Below, piece after piece: positions 44,992-54,085 of a stretch of 64,000 bases of DNA. The stretch lies in NCBI RefSeq assembly GCF_036347055.1, contig NZ_CP108882.1:4290501-4354500 (forward strand). Reading direction: 5' to 3'. A program made the position numbers and the translations under genes. Below the pieces are notes generated by a model. That model ran no database searches. It was given only the letters and a program-made list of their open reading frames with translations, and was not told where the DNA came from. Every line of letters starts with the position of its first letter. Within the stretch, counting starts at the first letter, position 1. The stretch comes from Streptomyces sp. NBC_00820. GTDB lineage: Bacteria; Actinomycetota; Actinomycetes; Streptomycetales; Streptomycetaceae.

Positions 44992-46572
44992 CTACCAGGT
45001 GTACCCCTCCTGGACCTTCATGCAGCCCTCCTCGTCGCCGTGCTGCACCGCCGCGCTCGCCGGGAGCTTGTTCGGGGTCGTGCCCTTCGGGTAGGCGTCT
45101 CCGGTGCGCCAGTCGGCGCCGACGGTCAGGGTGATGCCCGAGACGTCGGTCGACTTGTGGACGTGGCCCGGCGGGATGCCGAGCGCCTTGGCCACCGCCT
45201 GGGCGTCGCCTTCCAGGTCGGCGCTCGGGAACTGGATGACGGTGTCGGTCTCGGAGGCGGCCGTGCTGTCCCGCAGGGCCTTGGTGAAACCCTTGCCCTG
45301 CAGGACCTGGGCGATCGCGTCGCCCCGCTGGGGTGCCGGGGCGCGGGTGGCCGACCCGGTGCCGTTGCGGACCTGCACCGCGATGTCGGCGGCCGGGGCG
45401 GCGTCGTCCGTGGACTGCTGCTCGGGCTCGTGCTGGGCGGCGCGACCGTCCATCGGGGTGTCGTCACTGATCATCGAGAGCACCTGGTCGGCATTGCCGG
45501 GGGCGGGCATCCGCCGGTTGCGGTCCTGCGGCCACTCCACGACGGGCAGCGTGGTCGTGGTGATCCGCTTGGTGGGCACCTTCTGCATCTCGCCCATGAG
45601 GTCGTACAGCTTCTTGATCGTGTCGAGGCCTTCGTCGACCACGAGTGCGCTGGTCGCGGCCTCCGCGAGCTTGCGCATCTCGGCGGGGTTGCCGAGTTGG
45701 GCGTTCTTGCGCAGCTCGCGGACCATCGAGTTCATGTACATGTGCTGGGCGTGGGTGCGGCCGATGTCGGTGCCGTCCTCGAAGCCGTAGCGGGTGCGCA
45801 GCCACTGCAGGGCCTGTTCGCCCATGACCTTGGTCTTGCCCTTGCGCAGTTTCAGGCCCGAGCCGTGGCGTGACCAGACGTTCTGGTCGACGCAGACCGG
45901 AACACCGCCGATGGCGTCGGCCATGTCGACCACGCCGGAGAAGTCGACCATCATGAAGTGGTCGATGTGCACCCGGTGATGGGTCAGTTCCGTCCAGGTG
46001 GCGACGGTGCAGCCAGGGCCGCCGCGCTCCAGCGACCGGTTGGCCATGGCCAGGGGGATGGGGTCGTACACGTGCCCGTTCTTCGGGTCGGTGCACTTGG
46101 GGATCGGGATCATGGTGTCGCGGGGCAGGCTGACGACGGACATGTTGCTGCGGTCGGCCGAGATGTGCACCAGCATCTGCACGTCCGCGAGGGGCGGTCG
46201 GCCCACGTCGTTCCTGGAGCCGCCGAGCTTGAGGTTCCTCGCGGTGTTCCGGCTGTCGGAGCCGATCAGCAGGATGTTCATCGGCGTCTGGCCGGCGGCG
46301 TTCGGGGTCGCCTCGGGCGCGGCGGACTCGCCGAGGTTCAGCTTGGCCTTCTTGATGTTGTGGTTGAGGTGCTCGTAGTAGAGGTAGCCCGCGCCGGCGG
46401 TGCCGAGGAGGAGCAACGCCAGGCTCGCCGCGGACCAGCGGAGTATTCGGCCCCCGCGTCGCGGCGAGTCACGCCGTGCGTCGCGTTCGCGGCGGCTTGC
46501 GTCCTTTCCCGGGCGCCCGTTCCCGGCGGGTGGCGTCGAGTCCGCCTTCGTGTGCACGCTGCTGTCCGTCAT
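44992..46572 (-). CDS. LytR-CpsA-Psr (LCP) family envelope glycopolymer ligase with LytR_C domain
   Basis: The 526-aa protein has a cytoplasmic basic N-terminus and one TM helix (WSAASLALLLLGTAGAGYLYY). The LCP catalytic domain spans about 85-330: ILLIGSDSRN, VVSLPRDTMIPIP and the Arg/Asp-rich YGFEDGTDIGRTHAQHMYM. A LytR_C domain lies at about 390-490. LCP enzymes transfer undecaprenyl-linked glycopolymers to peptidoglycan outside the membrane. ATG at 46572 follows GGGGGAGGG. The adjacent upstream region carries repeats and a divergent regulator. Confidence 0.93.
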   Translation of the reverse strand: MTDSSVHTKADSTPPAGNGRPGKDASRRERDARRDSPRRGGRILRWSAASLALLLLGTAGAGYLYYEHLNHNIKKAKLNLGESAAPEATPNAAGQTPMNILLIGSDSRNTARNLKLGGSRNDVGRPPLADVQMLVHISADRSNMSVVSLPRDTMIPIPKCTDPKNGHVYDPIPLAMANRSLERGGPGCTVATWTELTHHRVHIDHFMMVDFSGVVDMADAIGGVPVCVDQNVWSRHGSGLKLRKGKTKVMGEQALQWLRTRYGFEDGTDIGRTHAQHMYMNSMVRELRKNAQLGNPAEMRKLAEAATSALVVDEGLDTIKKLYDLMGEMQKVPTKRITTTTLPVVEWPQDRNRRMPAPGNADQVLSMISDDTPMDGRAAQHEPEQQSTDDAAPAADIAVQVRNGTGSATRAPAPQRGDAIAQVLQGKGFTKALRDSTAASETDTVIQFPSADLEGDAQAVAKALGIPPGHVHKSTDVSGITLTVGADWRTGDAYPKGTTPNKLPASAAVQHGDEEGCMKVQEGYTW

Positions 46573-46934
46573 CTCCGTGCCCTCCCCCACCCTTGGCCCC
46601 CCGGCCCCTGACCCCGCAAGGCATCCCGGCCCGGCGGCCGGGCGGGCACGCCACGGCGCGGGCAGACGGGATGGCTCACCTTAGACACGCTGTTCGCCGT
46701 CAAGTCCTGACGGTGAGATATTCCACTCTCGTACAACCGTCGATCGGTCCCGCTTTGCGGAGAACGGTTCCCGGATCTTGGGCCACGTTTTACCCGAGAG
46801 TATGCGTGATCTTGAACTGGCCGTGTTTCAGGTGGCGTTGGCGTTGGCGGTGAGGGCGGCCAAGGCGGCCAAGGCGGCCAGGGGGGTCGGCGCGGTCCGC
46901 GCGGTCACGTGCCGGCGGTGCCGGCGGGGACCGG
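46573..46934. other. 362-bp intergenic region upstream of the LCP gene
   Basis: Holds the LCP promoter, in a comparatively AT-rich stretch at 46690-46810; TTGACG is visible on the minus strand near 46702-46707 but a matching -10 is unclear. It also holds a tandem repeat of GCGGCCAAG (three copies within 46855-46886) preceded by TTGGCG repeats. No gene is supported on either strand. Confidence 0.55.
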
Positions 46935-47141
46935 TCAGCGCTGGGCGTGCCGGGCCGGCGGCGGGGGCGCGGGGGTGTCCGACGCCCGGGCGGGGCCCGC
47001 GGCCGATGCCGCGATCAGGGCCGCTACGGCGATCACGGCGGCGGCGACACCCCGTGCGACGGGGCTCCTGGCGCCGGCGGGAAGCCGCGGCGGGGAAAGG
47101 GTGTCGGGGCGTCCGTAGGGCGCGGAAGTACGTCCGAGCAC
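46935..47141 (-). CDS. Possible small secreted or membrane peptide, divergent from the XRE-TPR regulator
   Basis: A 68-codon frame starts at GTG 47141 with GAGGTC six bases upstream. About 85 percent of third codon positions are G or C by my count, consistent with coding in this genome. The product has an Arg-containing start, a hydrophobic core (GVAAAVIAVAALIAASAAG) and an A-R-A cleavage-like site. Cleavage would leave a 15-residue tail, SDTPAPPPPARHAQR. The layout resembles a signal peptide plus short exported peptide. A TTG start at 47171 is also open. Compositional chance is a real alternative. Confidence 0.35.
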   Translation of the reverse strand: MLGRTSAPYGRPDTLSPPRLPAGARSPVARGVAAAVIAVAALIAASAAGPARASDTPAPPPPARHAQR

Positions 47142-47169
47142 GGCGACCTCGCAATGACAGCGACGTATC

Positions 47170-47179
47170 AAGCATGCTT
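47170..47179. promoter_or_regulatory. AAGCATGCTT palindrome in the divergent promoter region
   Basis: A 10-bp perfect palindrome lies in the AT-rich strip between the small ORF and the XRE-TPR gene, followed by TTAACCCGCCGTTTAA-like inverted half sites (47178-47193). It is a candidate operator of the XRE protein. Confidence 0.4.
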
Positions 47180-47254
47180 AACCCGCCGTTTAACCTAGGG
47201 GCTGTGGGGCGCCAACGGCAAGAGGCGCCAAGAGAGTTGGGGGCGGGCGGGGGA

Positions 47255-48598
47255 ATGCGGGAGCGCGACGAACCAGAGGTCATAGGACGGCGTGTGCAGC
47301 AGCTGCGCACCCAGCGCGGGCTGACCCAACGGCAGTTGGCGGAGCCCGCCTACAGCCCCGCCTACATCTCCACCCTGGAGGCCGGCCGGGTCAGGGCCTC
47401 CGACGAGGCGCTGCGGCACATCGCGGGCCGGCTCGGGGTCGCCTTCGACGAGCTCGCCGTCGGCCGGCCCGCCGGTCTCGCCACCGATCTGCGGCTGCGG
47501 CTCACCGAGGCGCGGCGCGCCCTGGCCGACGGCAAGGCGGAGGAGGCCGCCGCGCAGTACGCGGAGCTGCTGGCGGAGGCGGAGAGGCACGAACTCGGCG
47601 CCGAGCGGGCCGACGCGCTGCTCGGGCTCGGCGAGAGCGCGCTGGAGACCGGTGAACTCGGCAAGGCGCACGAGTACTTCGAGGGCGCCGAGGAGCAACT
47701 GGCGGGTCAGTCCCTGCCGGTCCGGGTGCCCGCCCTGCGCGGGCGGGCCGTCGCCCACTACCTCGGGGGCGAACTCCGGTACGCCGTCTACCTCCTGGAG
47801 TCCACGCTCGACGAACTCAACCGCGGTGGCCTGCACGACCCCGACGCCCTGCTGCTCCTGTACGCCAGCGTCATCGGCCCCTACATGGACATGGGCGCCC
47901 ACGCCCGTGCCGCCCAGGCCGCCGAGTTCGCCCTCGCGCTCGCCCCGCGGGCCGCCGACCCCGTGCTGATCGCCCGCATGCACCGCTCGGTCGCCCGCAC
48001 CCTGCTCGCCGAGGGCCGTGTCGCCGAGGCCGACGCCTCCCTGGCCAAGGCGGCCGAGCTGTACCGGCAGCTGCAACTGCGCACCGAACTCGCCAACTGC
48101 CACTGGATGCGCGGCTACGTCTACGCCCAGAACGGCGAACTGGAGCGTGCCGAAGCCGAGTTGCGGCAGGCCCACACCATGCTCTCGGAGACCCGTGCGG
48201 CCCTCTACCGCAGTCAGGCCGCCGTGGAGCTGGCCGACGTCCTGCACCGGCGCGGCAAGTCGGCGGAGGCCGCCACGCTGCTGGACGGCGTCCTCGGTGA
48301 CTTCTCCTCCGAGCGCGGCGCCGTTCACGCGGCCGCCGCGCACCGCCTCCTCGGCATCATCGCCGAAGACGCCCGCGACACCGAGTCCGCCGAGGAGCAC
48401 TACGTCCGCGCCCTCAGCCTCCTCGAACGCGCGGGCGCGGCCGGTGACCTGGCCGACCTCTGCCGCCTCCTCGGCGACCTCCTGCGCCGCACCGGCCGCA
48501 CCGAAGCGGCCCTCGACGCCTACCGGACCGGCCTCGGCCACCGCACGGCCCCGGGCACGACCACCCTGGGCCCGGCCCCGGCCCAGCCACCGCTGTAG
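47255..48598 (+). CDS. XRE-family HTH regulator with C-terminal TPR repeats
   Basis: The 447-aa protein has an XRE helix-turn-helix (about 8-70: VQQLRTQRGLTQRQLAEPAY and SPAYISTLEAGRVRASDE). About 370 residues of tetratricopeptide repeats follow (ALLGLGESALETGELGKAHEY, RSVARTLLAEGRVAEAD and others). This is the RRNPP-like layout, in which TPRs often bind small peptides. ATG at 47255 is preceded by a G-rich run; a GTG near 47203 could add 17 residues. It is divergent from the small ORF and the LCP gene. Confidence 0.87.
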   Translation: MRERDEPEVIGRRVQQLRTQRGLTQRQLAEPAYSPAYISTLEAGRVRASDEALRHIAGRLGVAFDELAVGRPAGLATDLRLRLTEARRALADGKAEEAAAQYAELLAEAERHELGAERADALLGLGESALETGELGKAHEYFEGAEEQLAGQSLPVRVPALRGRAVAHYLGGELRYAVYLLESTLDELNRGGLHDPDALLLLYASVIGPYMDMGAHARAAQAAEFALALAPRAADPVLIARMHRSVARTLLAEGRVAEADASLAKAAELYRQLQLRTELANCHWMRGYVYAQNGELERAEAELRQAHTMLSETRAALYRSQAAVELADVLHRRGKSAEAATLLDGVLGDFSSERGAVHAAAAHRLLGIIAEDARDTESAEEHYVRALSLLERAGAAGDLADLCRLLGDLLRRTGRTEAALDAYRTGLGHRTAPGTTTLGPAPAQPPL

Positions 48599-48608
48599 GG
48601 GCGGGCGG

Positions 48609-49397
48609 TCAGACCTGCGCCCGCCCCTGCCGGCGTACGTCCGCCAGGCGGAGCGCGCCGATCTGGACCGCGGCCTGGGTCGCGTCGTTCGGCACGTCGC
48701 CCAGCCCGCCGTTGGTGAGGGCGAAGGCGTCCTCACCGACGCGGACGGCGGCCACGTCCAGCGTGAGGAAGGCCTCGTCCTCTCCTTCGGTGGAGACGGC
48801 CGCGAGGGTGACGCGCAGACCCTGGCGGACGTCCCCGACCTCCGGCAGCGGGGCGTCGGTGACCTGGACGTCCTCGGTCAGTCCGAGTTCCGTCGTGGCC
48901 GTGAACCTCGCGCACTTGGCCGGCATCGTCCGCAGCCAGTCGAGCGTGGTGTCCACGTCGGCCGGTCGGCGCGCGCCGATCTGGTAGCGGAGCTGGGCGT
49001 CGGTGTCGGCGTCGTCGAGGCCGACGGCGACACGGGAGGGACCGCCGAGGAGTTCGTCGGTGTAGAGGGCGTCGAGGAGCGGCTGGCAGTCCCCGGCCTC
49101 GGTGGTCGCCTTCAGCAGCCCGTCCCGCCAGGTGGCCGCCCCGCGCGTCGCCGCCCAGGGGGCGCCGAGGTCGGTCTCGGTGAGGAGCGCGGCCTGGGCC
49201 TGCGCGTCGGTGAGCGTGGAGCCGTCGCCCCGCGTCGGCTCCTTCGGCTTCGGCTTCGGCCTGTCGATCGTGGGCAGGGGCTGCGGCGCGGTCGCCGGGG
49301 TCTCGAGACCGAGGGTCGCGCAGCCCGTGAGGGTGAGGAGGCCGACGGCGAGGGCGACGGCGCCCCGGGGGCCACGGGTGCGTATGACAGCGGTCAT
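48609..49397 (-). CDS. Putative lipoprotein
   Basis: The 262-aa protein has a signal peptide with the lipobox LTGC (LAVGLLTLTGCATLG, Cys near residue 27). A Pro/Lys-rich spacer (PTIDRPKPKPKEPTRG) and a globular domain without recognised motifs follow. It would be anchored to the outer face of the membrane. ATG at 49397 has GGAGG eight bases upstream. It converges on the XRE-TPR gene with only 10 bp between stops. Confidence 0.82.
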   Translation of the reverse strand: MTAVIRTRGPRGAVALAVGLLTLTGCATLGLETPATAPQPLPTIDRPKPKPKEPTRGDGSTLTDAQAQAALLTETDLGAPWAATRGAATWRDGLLKATTEAGDCQPLLDALYTDELLGGPSRVAVGLDDADTDAQLRYQIGARRPADVDTTLDWLRTMPAKCARFTATTELGLTEDVQVTDAPLPEVGDVRQGLRVTLAAVSTEGEDEAFLTLDVAAVRVGEDAFALTNGGLGDVPNDATQAAVQIGALRLADVRRQGRAQV

Positions 49398-49818
49398 CGG
49401 AGGCCTCCTGGGCGGGCCGTCGGGTGGGGTGCCTGCTCCCACGGCATCACCGCCCGCACCCGCTCACCAGCGCTCCGGGCCGTCCGGGTGAGGGACCCCG
49501 GGGAAACCGCCGTACGGCGCGACCGGCCCGGCCGTCGTACGCCTCCGGGGAGGCCGGTCGTACGCCTCCGGGACGGCCGGTCGTACGCCTCCGTTCCGGC
49601 CGTCGTACGTCTCCGGGACGGCCGGTCGGCGGCGATACCGGGACGGTGCCGCGCATCTGGTCCAGGGCCGGCGGCGAGGAAGGAGCGGAGCGGCTCATTC
49701 GGGCAAACGTTCGAAGTGGCTCCGGGAAGGTTCCCTTTCGGGGTGATGTGGACAGATTCTGTAGCGTCGATCCTCCGGCGTCCCGTCCCCTCCGGCGTCC
49801 CGTCCGAACGGAGCCCGT
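49398..49818. other. 421-bp intergenic region with promoter of the alpha-glucosidase gene
   Basis: Contains four 23-bp tandem repeats (listed separately) and, near 49704-49713, CAAACGTTCG inside an AT-richer patch. That resembles a LacI-family half-palindrome of the kind controlling sugar genes. A -10-like TGTAGCGT lies near 49756. No gene is supported. Confidence 0.5.
49534..49624. repeat. Four tandem copies of a 23-bp repeat
   Basis: Units beginning gtcgtacgcctccggg start at 49534, 49557, 49580 and 49602, each about 22-23 bp with one to four differences. They lie upstream of the GH13 gene. Confidence 0.85.
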
Positions 49819-51465
49819 ATGGCAGACCTCTCGTCCAGGAACCCCGACTGGTGGCGGCAGGCCGTCATCTACCAGGTCTATCCGCGCAGCTTCGCCGACG
49901 CCGACGGGGACGGCCTCGGCGACCTCCGGGGCGTCACCGAGCGCCTGAACCACCTGGCCACGCTCGGCGTCGACGCCCTGTGGCTGAGCCCCTTCTACCC
50001 CTCGGAACTCGCGGACGGCGGCTACGACGTCGCCGACCACCGGGACGTCGACCCGCGGCTGGGCACCCTGGACGACTTCGACGCCATGGTGGCCGAGGCC
50101 CACCGGCTGGGCCTGAAGATCGTCGTCGACATCGTCCCCAACCACACCTCGCACCTGCATCCCTGGTTCCAGGAGGCTCTGCGGGACGGCCCCGGATCAG
50201 CCGCCCGCGACCGCTACGTGTTCCGCCTGGGGCGCGGAGCGCACGGCGAACTCCCGCCCACGGACTGGCATTCGGTGTTCGGCGGCAGCGCCTGGCAGCG
50301 GGTCCCGGACGGCGAGTGGTACCTGCATCTGTTCGCCCGCGAACAGCCCGACCTCAACTGGGACGCCGAGGAGGTCCGCGCGGACTTCCGCACCACCCTG
50401 CGCTTCTGGTCCGACCGGGGCGTCGACGGCTTCCGCGTCGACGTCGCCCACGGACTGTCCAAGGACCTCGCCGAGCCGCTCCGGGACGTGGCAGCCCTCG
50501 GCGCCACCGGCGAGGACGCCCTGCTGCTCGTGCCGCCCGGCAGCCACCCCTACTGGGACCGCGACGCGGTCCACGAGATCTACCGCGACTGGCGCACGAT
50601 CTTCGACGCCTATGACCCGCCCCGCACCGCCGTCGCCGAGGCCTGGGTCCCGGACACCCGCCGGGCCCTGTACGCCCGCCCCGACGAACTCGGCCAGGCC
50701 TTCAACTTCGAATACCTGGCGGCCCGCTGGGACGCGGAGGAGCTGCGGCGGGTCATCACCGGCTCCCTCGCCACCGCGCACGCCGCGGGCGCCTCGGCCA
50801 CCTGGGTCCTCTCCAACCACGACGTCGTGCGCCACGCCTCCCGGCTGGTGATCCCGCCCGGCACCGACTCCGACGCGTGGCTGCTGTCCGGCGGCACCGC
50901 GCCGGCGGTCGACCGGGAGAGGGGCCTGCGCCGGGCCAGGGCCGCGACGCTGCTGATGCTGGCGCTGCCCGGGTCCGCGTACCTCTACCAGGGCGAGGAA
51001 CTGGGCCTGCCCGAGGTCGCCGACCTGCCCGCCGAGGTGCTCCAGGACCCGGTGTGGACGCAGACCGGTCACACCCGCAAGGGCAGGGACGGCTGCCGGG
51101 TTCCCCTGCCGTGGACGCCGACGGGACCGTCGTACGGCTTCGGGCCGGGCGGGGCCTGGCTGCCGCAGCCGGAGTCGTTCGCGGCGTACGCCGTCGCGGC
51201 GCAGGCCGGTGTCGAGGGCTCGACCCTGGAGCTGTACCGCACCGCGCTGCGGCTGCGCCGCAAGCTGCTCGACGGCGAGGCGCTGACCTGGACGACCGGA
51301 GCCCCGGCCGGCGTCCTGGACTTCGGCCGCGGGCCGGGCTGGCGGTGCGTCGCCAACACCGGCGACACGAGTGTGCCGCTCCCGCCGGGTGAGATCCTCG
51401 CGTCCAGCGCCCCGCTGAACCCGGCGGGCATCCTCCCGCCGGACACCACCGTCTGGCTCGCCTAG
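49819..51465 (+). CDS. GH13 alpha-glucosidase (oligo-1,6-glucosidase-like)
   Basis: The 548-aa enzyme has all four GH13 regions: DIVPNHTS (region I), GFRVDVAH with nucleophile Asp208, AVAEAW with acid/base Glu274 and LSNHDVVRH with Asp335. The N-terminal WWRQAVIYQVYPRSF is typical of cytosolic alpha-glucosidases hydrolysing maltose or isomaltose-type sugars. There is no signal peptide. ATG at 49819 has GGAG upstream. No transporter is adjacent, so the substrate is probably imported by a system elsewhere. Confidence 0.93.
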   Translation: MADLSSRNPDWWRQAVIYQVYPRSFADADGDGLGDLRGVTERLNHLATLGVDALWLSPFYPSELADGGYDVADHRDVDPRLGTLDDFDAMVAEAHRLGLKIVVDIVPNHTSHLHPWFQEALRDGPGSAARDRYVFRLGRGAHGELPPTDWHSVFGGSAWQRVPDGEWYLHLFAREQPDLNWDAEEVRADFRTTLRFWSDRGVDGFRVDVAHGLSKDLAEPLRDVAALGATGEDALLLVPPGSHPYWDRDAVHEIYRDWRTIFDAYDPPRTAVAEAWVPDTRRALYARPDELGQAFNFEYLAARWDAEELRRVITGSLATAHAAGASATWVLSNHDVVRHASRLVIPPGTDSDAWLLSGGTAPAVDRERGLRRARAATLLMLALPGSAYLYQGEELGLPEVADLPAEVLQDPVWTQTGHTRKGRDGCRVPLPWTPTGPSYGFGPGGAWLPQPESFAAYAVAAQAGVEGSTLELYRTALRLRRKLLDGEALTWTTGAPAGVLDFGRGPGWRCVANTGDTSVPLPPGEILASSAPLNPAGILPPDTTVWLA

Positions 51466-51535
51466 GCCGTGTCCGGAGAGCGTGCCGGCCCGCCGTGCCC
51501 GGGAAGCGTGCCGGCTCGCCGTGTCAGGGAGCGGG

Positions 51536-52321
51536 CTAGCCGACGGTCGGGGGAGCCCCGGCGGCGGGGGCGCCGCTTCCCGCTCCGCCGCCGGTCAGGC
51601 CGCTCAGGTCCAGCGGGGTGGACGTGGCGTTCGCCGGAGGCGTGAGCACCACCTCCGGTTGGCCCGGCACCGGGGGCGGCGGGGTCAGGTCCGTGGTGGG
51701 CAGCTTCGGCGGGGTGGTCTGCTGGAAGATGGTCTGGTCGAAGTCGACCAGACCGGTCTTCTCCATCACCGTCATGTGGTCGAGCACGGTGTCGTTGGCC
51801 TGGTCGGCGAGGGCCCGCACCAGGGAGTTCTTGCTGGTGGAGCGGATCTTCGCGATCGTGTTGAAGATCGAGCCGTGGGTCATGCGCAGGATGTTGGCGA
51901 AGTCCGAGTCGAACTTCTTTCCGCTGTCCGACTTCAGGGTGGCCACGAAGCCCTGCTGCTGCGGGCTCGCCAGGTTCGGCAGCGTGATGTTCAGCATCGG
52001 CGCGATCTTGCGGCAGGAGGCGTCCAGCGCGGCGTGCCCGTCGATCAGGTGCTTGCTCGCGGTGAGGACACCCTTCGTGGTGCCCTTCTGCAGGCCTATC
52101 TGGCCCACCGGGTACTCCCACAGACCGGCGGCCCGTACCTTCACCACGAAGTCGCGGTCCTGCTCGGTGAGAGGGCCCCACTGGGTGTTGGCGACCAGGC
52201 GTGTCTGCGAGGCGGACACCGTGTCCAGGCCGAGCATGCCCGGGTAGGCGAGTGCCGCGAGGGTCAGGGCCATCGCACCGCCCACGAAGAGCGTTCCCGT
52301 CGCGTTCCGCGAAAAGCGCAC
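51536..52321 (-). CDS. DUF4142 family secreted protein
   Basis: The 261-aa protein has an N-terminal hydrophobic segment (TGTLFVGGAMALTLAALAYP). A helical, ferritin-like DUF4142 domain follows (about 50-200: TEQDRDFVVKVRAAGLWEYP, FDSDFANILRMTHGS). The tail is Pro/Gly/Ala-rich (about 200-261). Function is unknown; the family is secreted or membrane-bound in actinobacteria. GTG at 52321 follows an excellent AGGAGGT site. Confidence 0.88.
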   Translation of the reverse strand: MRFSRNATGTLFVGGAMALTLAALAYPGMLGLDTVSASQTRLVANTQWGPLTEQDRDFVVKVRAAGLWEYPVGQIGLQKGTTKGVLTASKHLIDGHAALDASCRKIAPMLNITLPNLASPQQQGFVATLKSDSGKKFDSDFANILRMTHGSIFNTIAKIRSTSKNSLVRALADQANDTVLDHMTVMEKTGLVDFDQTIFQQTTPPKLPTTDLTPPPPVPGQPEVVLTPPANATSTPLDLSGLTGGGAGSGAPAAGAPPTVG

Positions 52322-52581
52322 CGTACCTCCTGCCACGTGAATCCCGCCCAAGAGCGGTTCGGACGCACAGCAGTACGGATGCGGAGGCGATTCGTATCGA
52401 CGTTCCGGGTAAAAATTCCGGACGCGTTCCGCAGCCCCCACCCGCGTCACCCCTCGCGGCCCCCTCGCAGCCGCGCCAGCGGCCCCACCTGCTGCCACCG
52501 GCCGCGGCCGTCACGGCAGTTGGTGAAAGGTTGACCATTCCTCGGGAGAAGGCAGGGGAAGCACGGTTCTAGATTCGCCGC

Positions 52582-53280
52582 ATGCCCCCACAGCCGCCCC
52601 CACAGCCATGGCCCGCGAGGCCCGCCGCACTCCCCGTCCTGCCCTACCGCAAGCCCACCAAGGGCCGCGACTACTGGGTCCTGGACGACGCGCTGCCCGA
52701 CGTCGACGCCGTACGGGAGCGCTGCCTGGCCAAGGACGACTGGGTCGAGGGGTACCCGTACACCTCCGAGACCTGGCCCGGACTGCGCGCCATGCCCGGA
52801 CTGGAGCCGGGCGAACTCGGACGCATCGAGCGGTTGGTGAAGAAGGCGACCGGGGCGAAGGAGCTGTGGGTGCAGCGGGCGCCCGGCGGCGGCACTCTCA
52901 ACCACAACTGCGTCCAGGTGGTCGGCGAGGGCGAGAGCGAGCCGCGCCCGCACACGGACTCGCGCGCGCTGTGCCGGTACGCGGCCGTGCTGTACCTCAA
53001 CCCGCACGTGCCCAAGGACTGCGGCACCAGCTTCTACCGCCAGTCCCTGCCCGGCGGCCGGCTCGGCGGCAACGTCGTCCAGGCCCCGCACAACAACCTC
53101 GTCGAGGCCCTCGGCACCCGCTTCGTCGCCCCCGACGCCTTCGAGGAGGACGTCCGCGTCCCCCACAAGTACAACCGCCTGCTCCTTTACAACGCCAACC
53201 TCGTGCACAGCGCGACCGGGTACTTCGGGCAGTCGCTGGCGGAGAAGCGGATGACGGCCGTCTTCTTCTGGATGGCCTGA
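52582..53280 (+). CDS. DUF6445 family protein (2-oxoglutarate/Fe(II) dioxygenase-like)
   Basis: The 232-aa protein has a double-stranded beta-helix pattern with a possible metal site: His-x-Asp in RPHTDSRALCRYAAVLYLN and a second His in NANLVHSATGYFG. Arg in EKRMTAVFFW is a candidate for 2-oxoglutarate binding. It fits the DUF6445 family, which has no proven substrate. ATG at 52582 begins MPPQPPPQPW. It is divergent from the DUF4142 gene. Confidence 0.78.
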   Translation: MPPQPPPQPWPARPAALPVLPYRKPTKGRDYWVLDDALPDVDAVRERCLAKDDWVEGYPYTSETWPGLRAMPGLEPGELGRIERLVKKATGAKELWVQRAPGGGTLNHNCVQVVGEGESEPRPHTDSRALCRYAAVLYLNPHVPKDCGTSFYRQSLPGGRLGGNVVQAPHNNLVEALGTRFVAPDAFEEDVRVPHKYNRLLLYNANLVHSATGYFGQSLAEKRMTAVFFWMA

Positions 53281-53468
53281 GCCGCCTGCGCCCGGACGGC
53301 CGGGCACCCGGACGCCTGAGCCGCCTGAGCCGCCTGAGCCCGGACGCCTGGACGGCCGGTCTTCCGTGTCGTTCACCCGTTCGGAGTAGTTCCCGTGGTC
53401 ACCCGGGCGGGTGAGCCGGATCGTCGTACGTACGACCTGCTCGGGGCGACCACGGCGGAGGTGCGGCC

Positions 53469-54005
53469 ATGACCCAGCAGCAGACGCAACCGACGGCCCA
53501 TGACACATCCCCCATACGGCACGGAGGGTGGGCAGCGGGAGGCACCGTCTTCGCGGGCGTGCTGATGCTGATGGACGGCATCCTCGCGATCCTCCAGGGC
53601 ATCTCCGCGATCGCGTCCGACGACGTGTACCGCCGCTTCGGCGACTACGTCTACAAGGTGGACCTCACCGGGTGGGGCTGGATCCTCCTCGGCCTCGGCA
53701 TCGTGGTGACGCTCACCGGTGCGGGCGTCCTGATGGGGATGGCCTGGGCGCGGGTGGTGGGCATCGTGCTCGCCGCGCTGAGCATGATCGCCCACATCAT
53801 GTTCCTGCCGTACAACCCCATCTGGTCCCTGATCATGGTCGGCATCGACTTCTTCGTGATCTGGTCCCTGGCGTCGTACCACCCGCACATCGGCGCGCCC
53901 CACGCCGCCACGAACCAGCCCGGCCCCGCGACGCCGCACTCGGACCCGGGCACGCCCCGGCCGAACCCCGGCACCACGCCTCAGCCCGACCGCCCGGTGA
54001 CCTGA
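53469..54005 (+). CDS. Four-helix membrane protein, DUF7144-like
   Basis: The 178-aa protein has four TM helices (GTVFAGVLMLMDGILAILQG, WGWILLGLGIVVTLTGAGVL, ARVVGIVLAALSMIAHIMF and LIMVGIDFFVIWSLA) and a Pro/Thr-rich tail. It belongs to a common actinobacterial family of unknown function. ATG at 53469 has GGAGGT six bases upstream. Confidence 0.85.
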   Translation: MTQQQTQPTAHDTSPIRHGGWAAGGTVFAGVLMLMDGILAILQGISAIASDDVYRRFGDYVYKVDLTGWGWILLGLGIVVTLTGAGVLMGMAWARVVGIVLAALSMIAHIMFLPYNPIWSLIMVGIDFFVIWSLASYHPHIGAPHAATNQPGPATPHSDPGTPRPNPGTTPQPDRPVT

Positions 54006-54025
54006 GTGACCTGAGTGACCTCAGA
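53998..54025. repeat. Three tandem copies of TGACCTGAG-type 9-mer
   Basis: The stop-codon region of the DUF7144-like gene contains three near-identical 9-bp units (gtgacctga repeated), directly before the truncated DUF4328 fragment. Confidence 0.7.
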
Positions 54026-54085
54026 GCACTCGCCCGGCGCGCCGGCCTCTCCTCCGCCGCTCGCCCGCCGTCCGCCCGGCTCCGG

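Noticed and set aside
46828..47310. 160-codon minus-strand frame ending in LAALAALA-like residues
   Set aside because: Arg/Pro-rich, no ribosome binding site. The end is the 9-bp tandem repeat translated.
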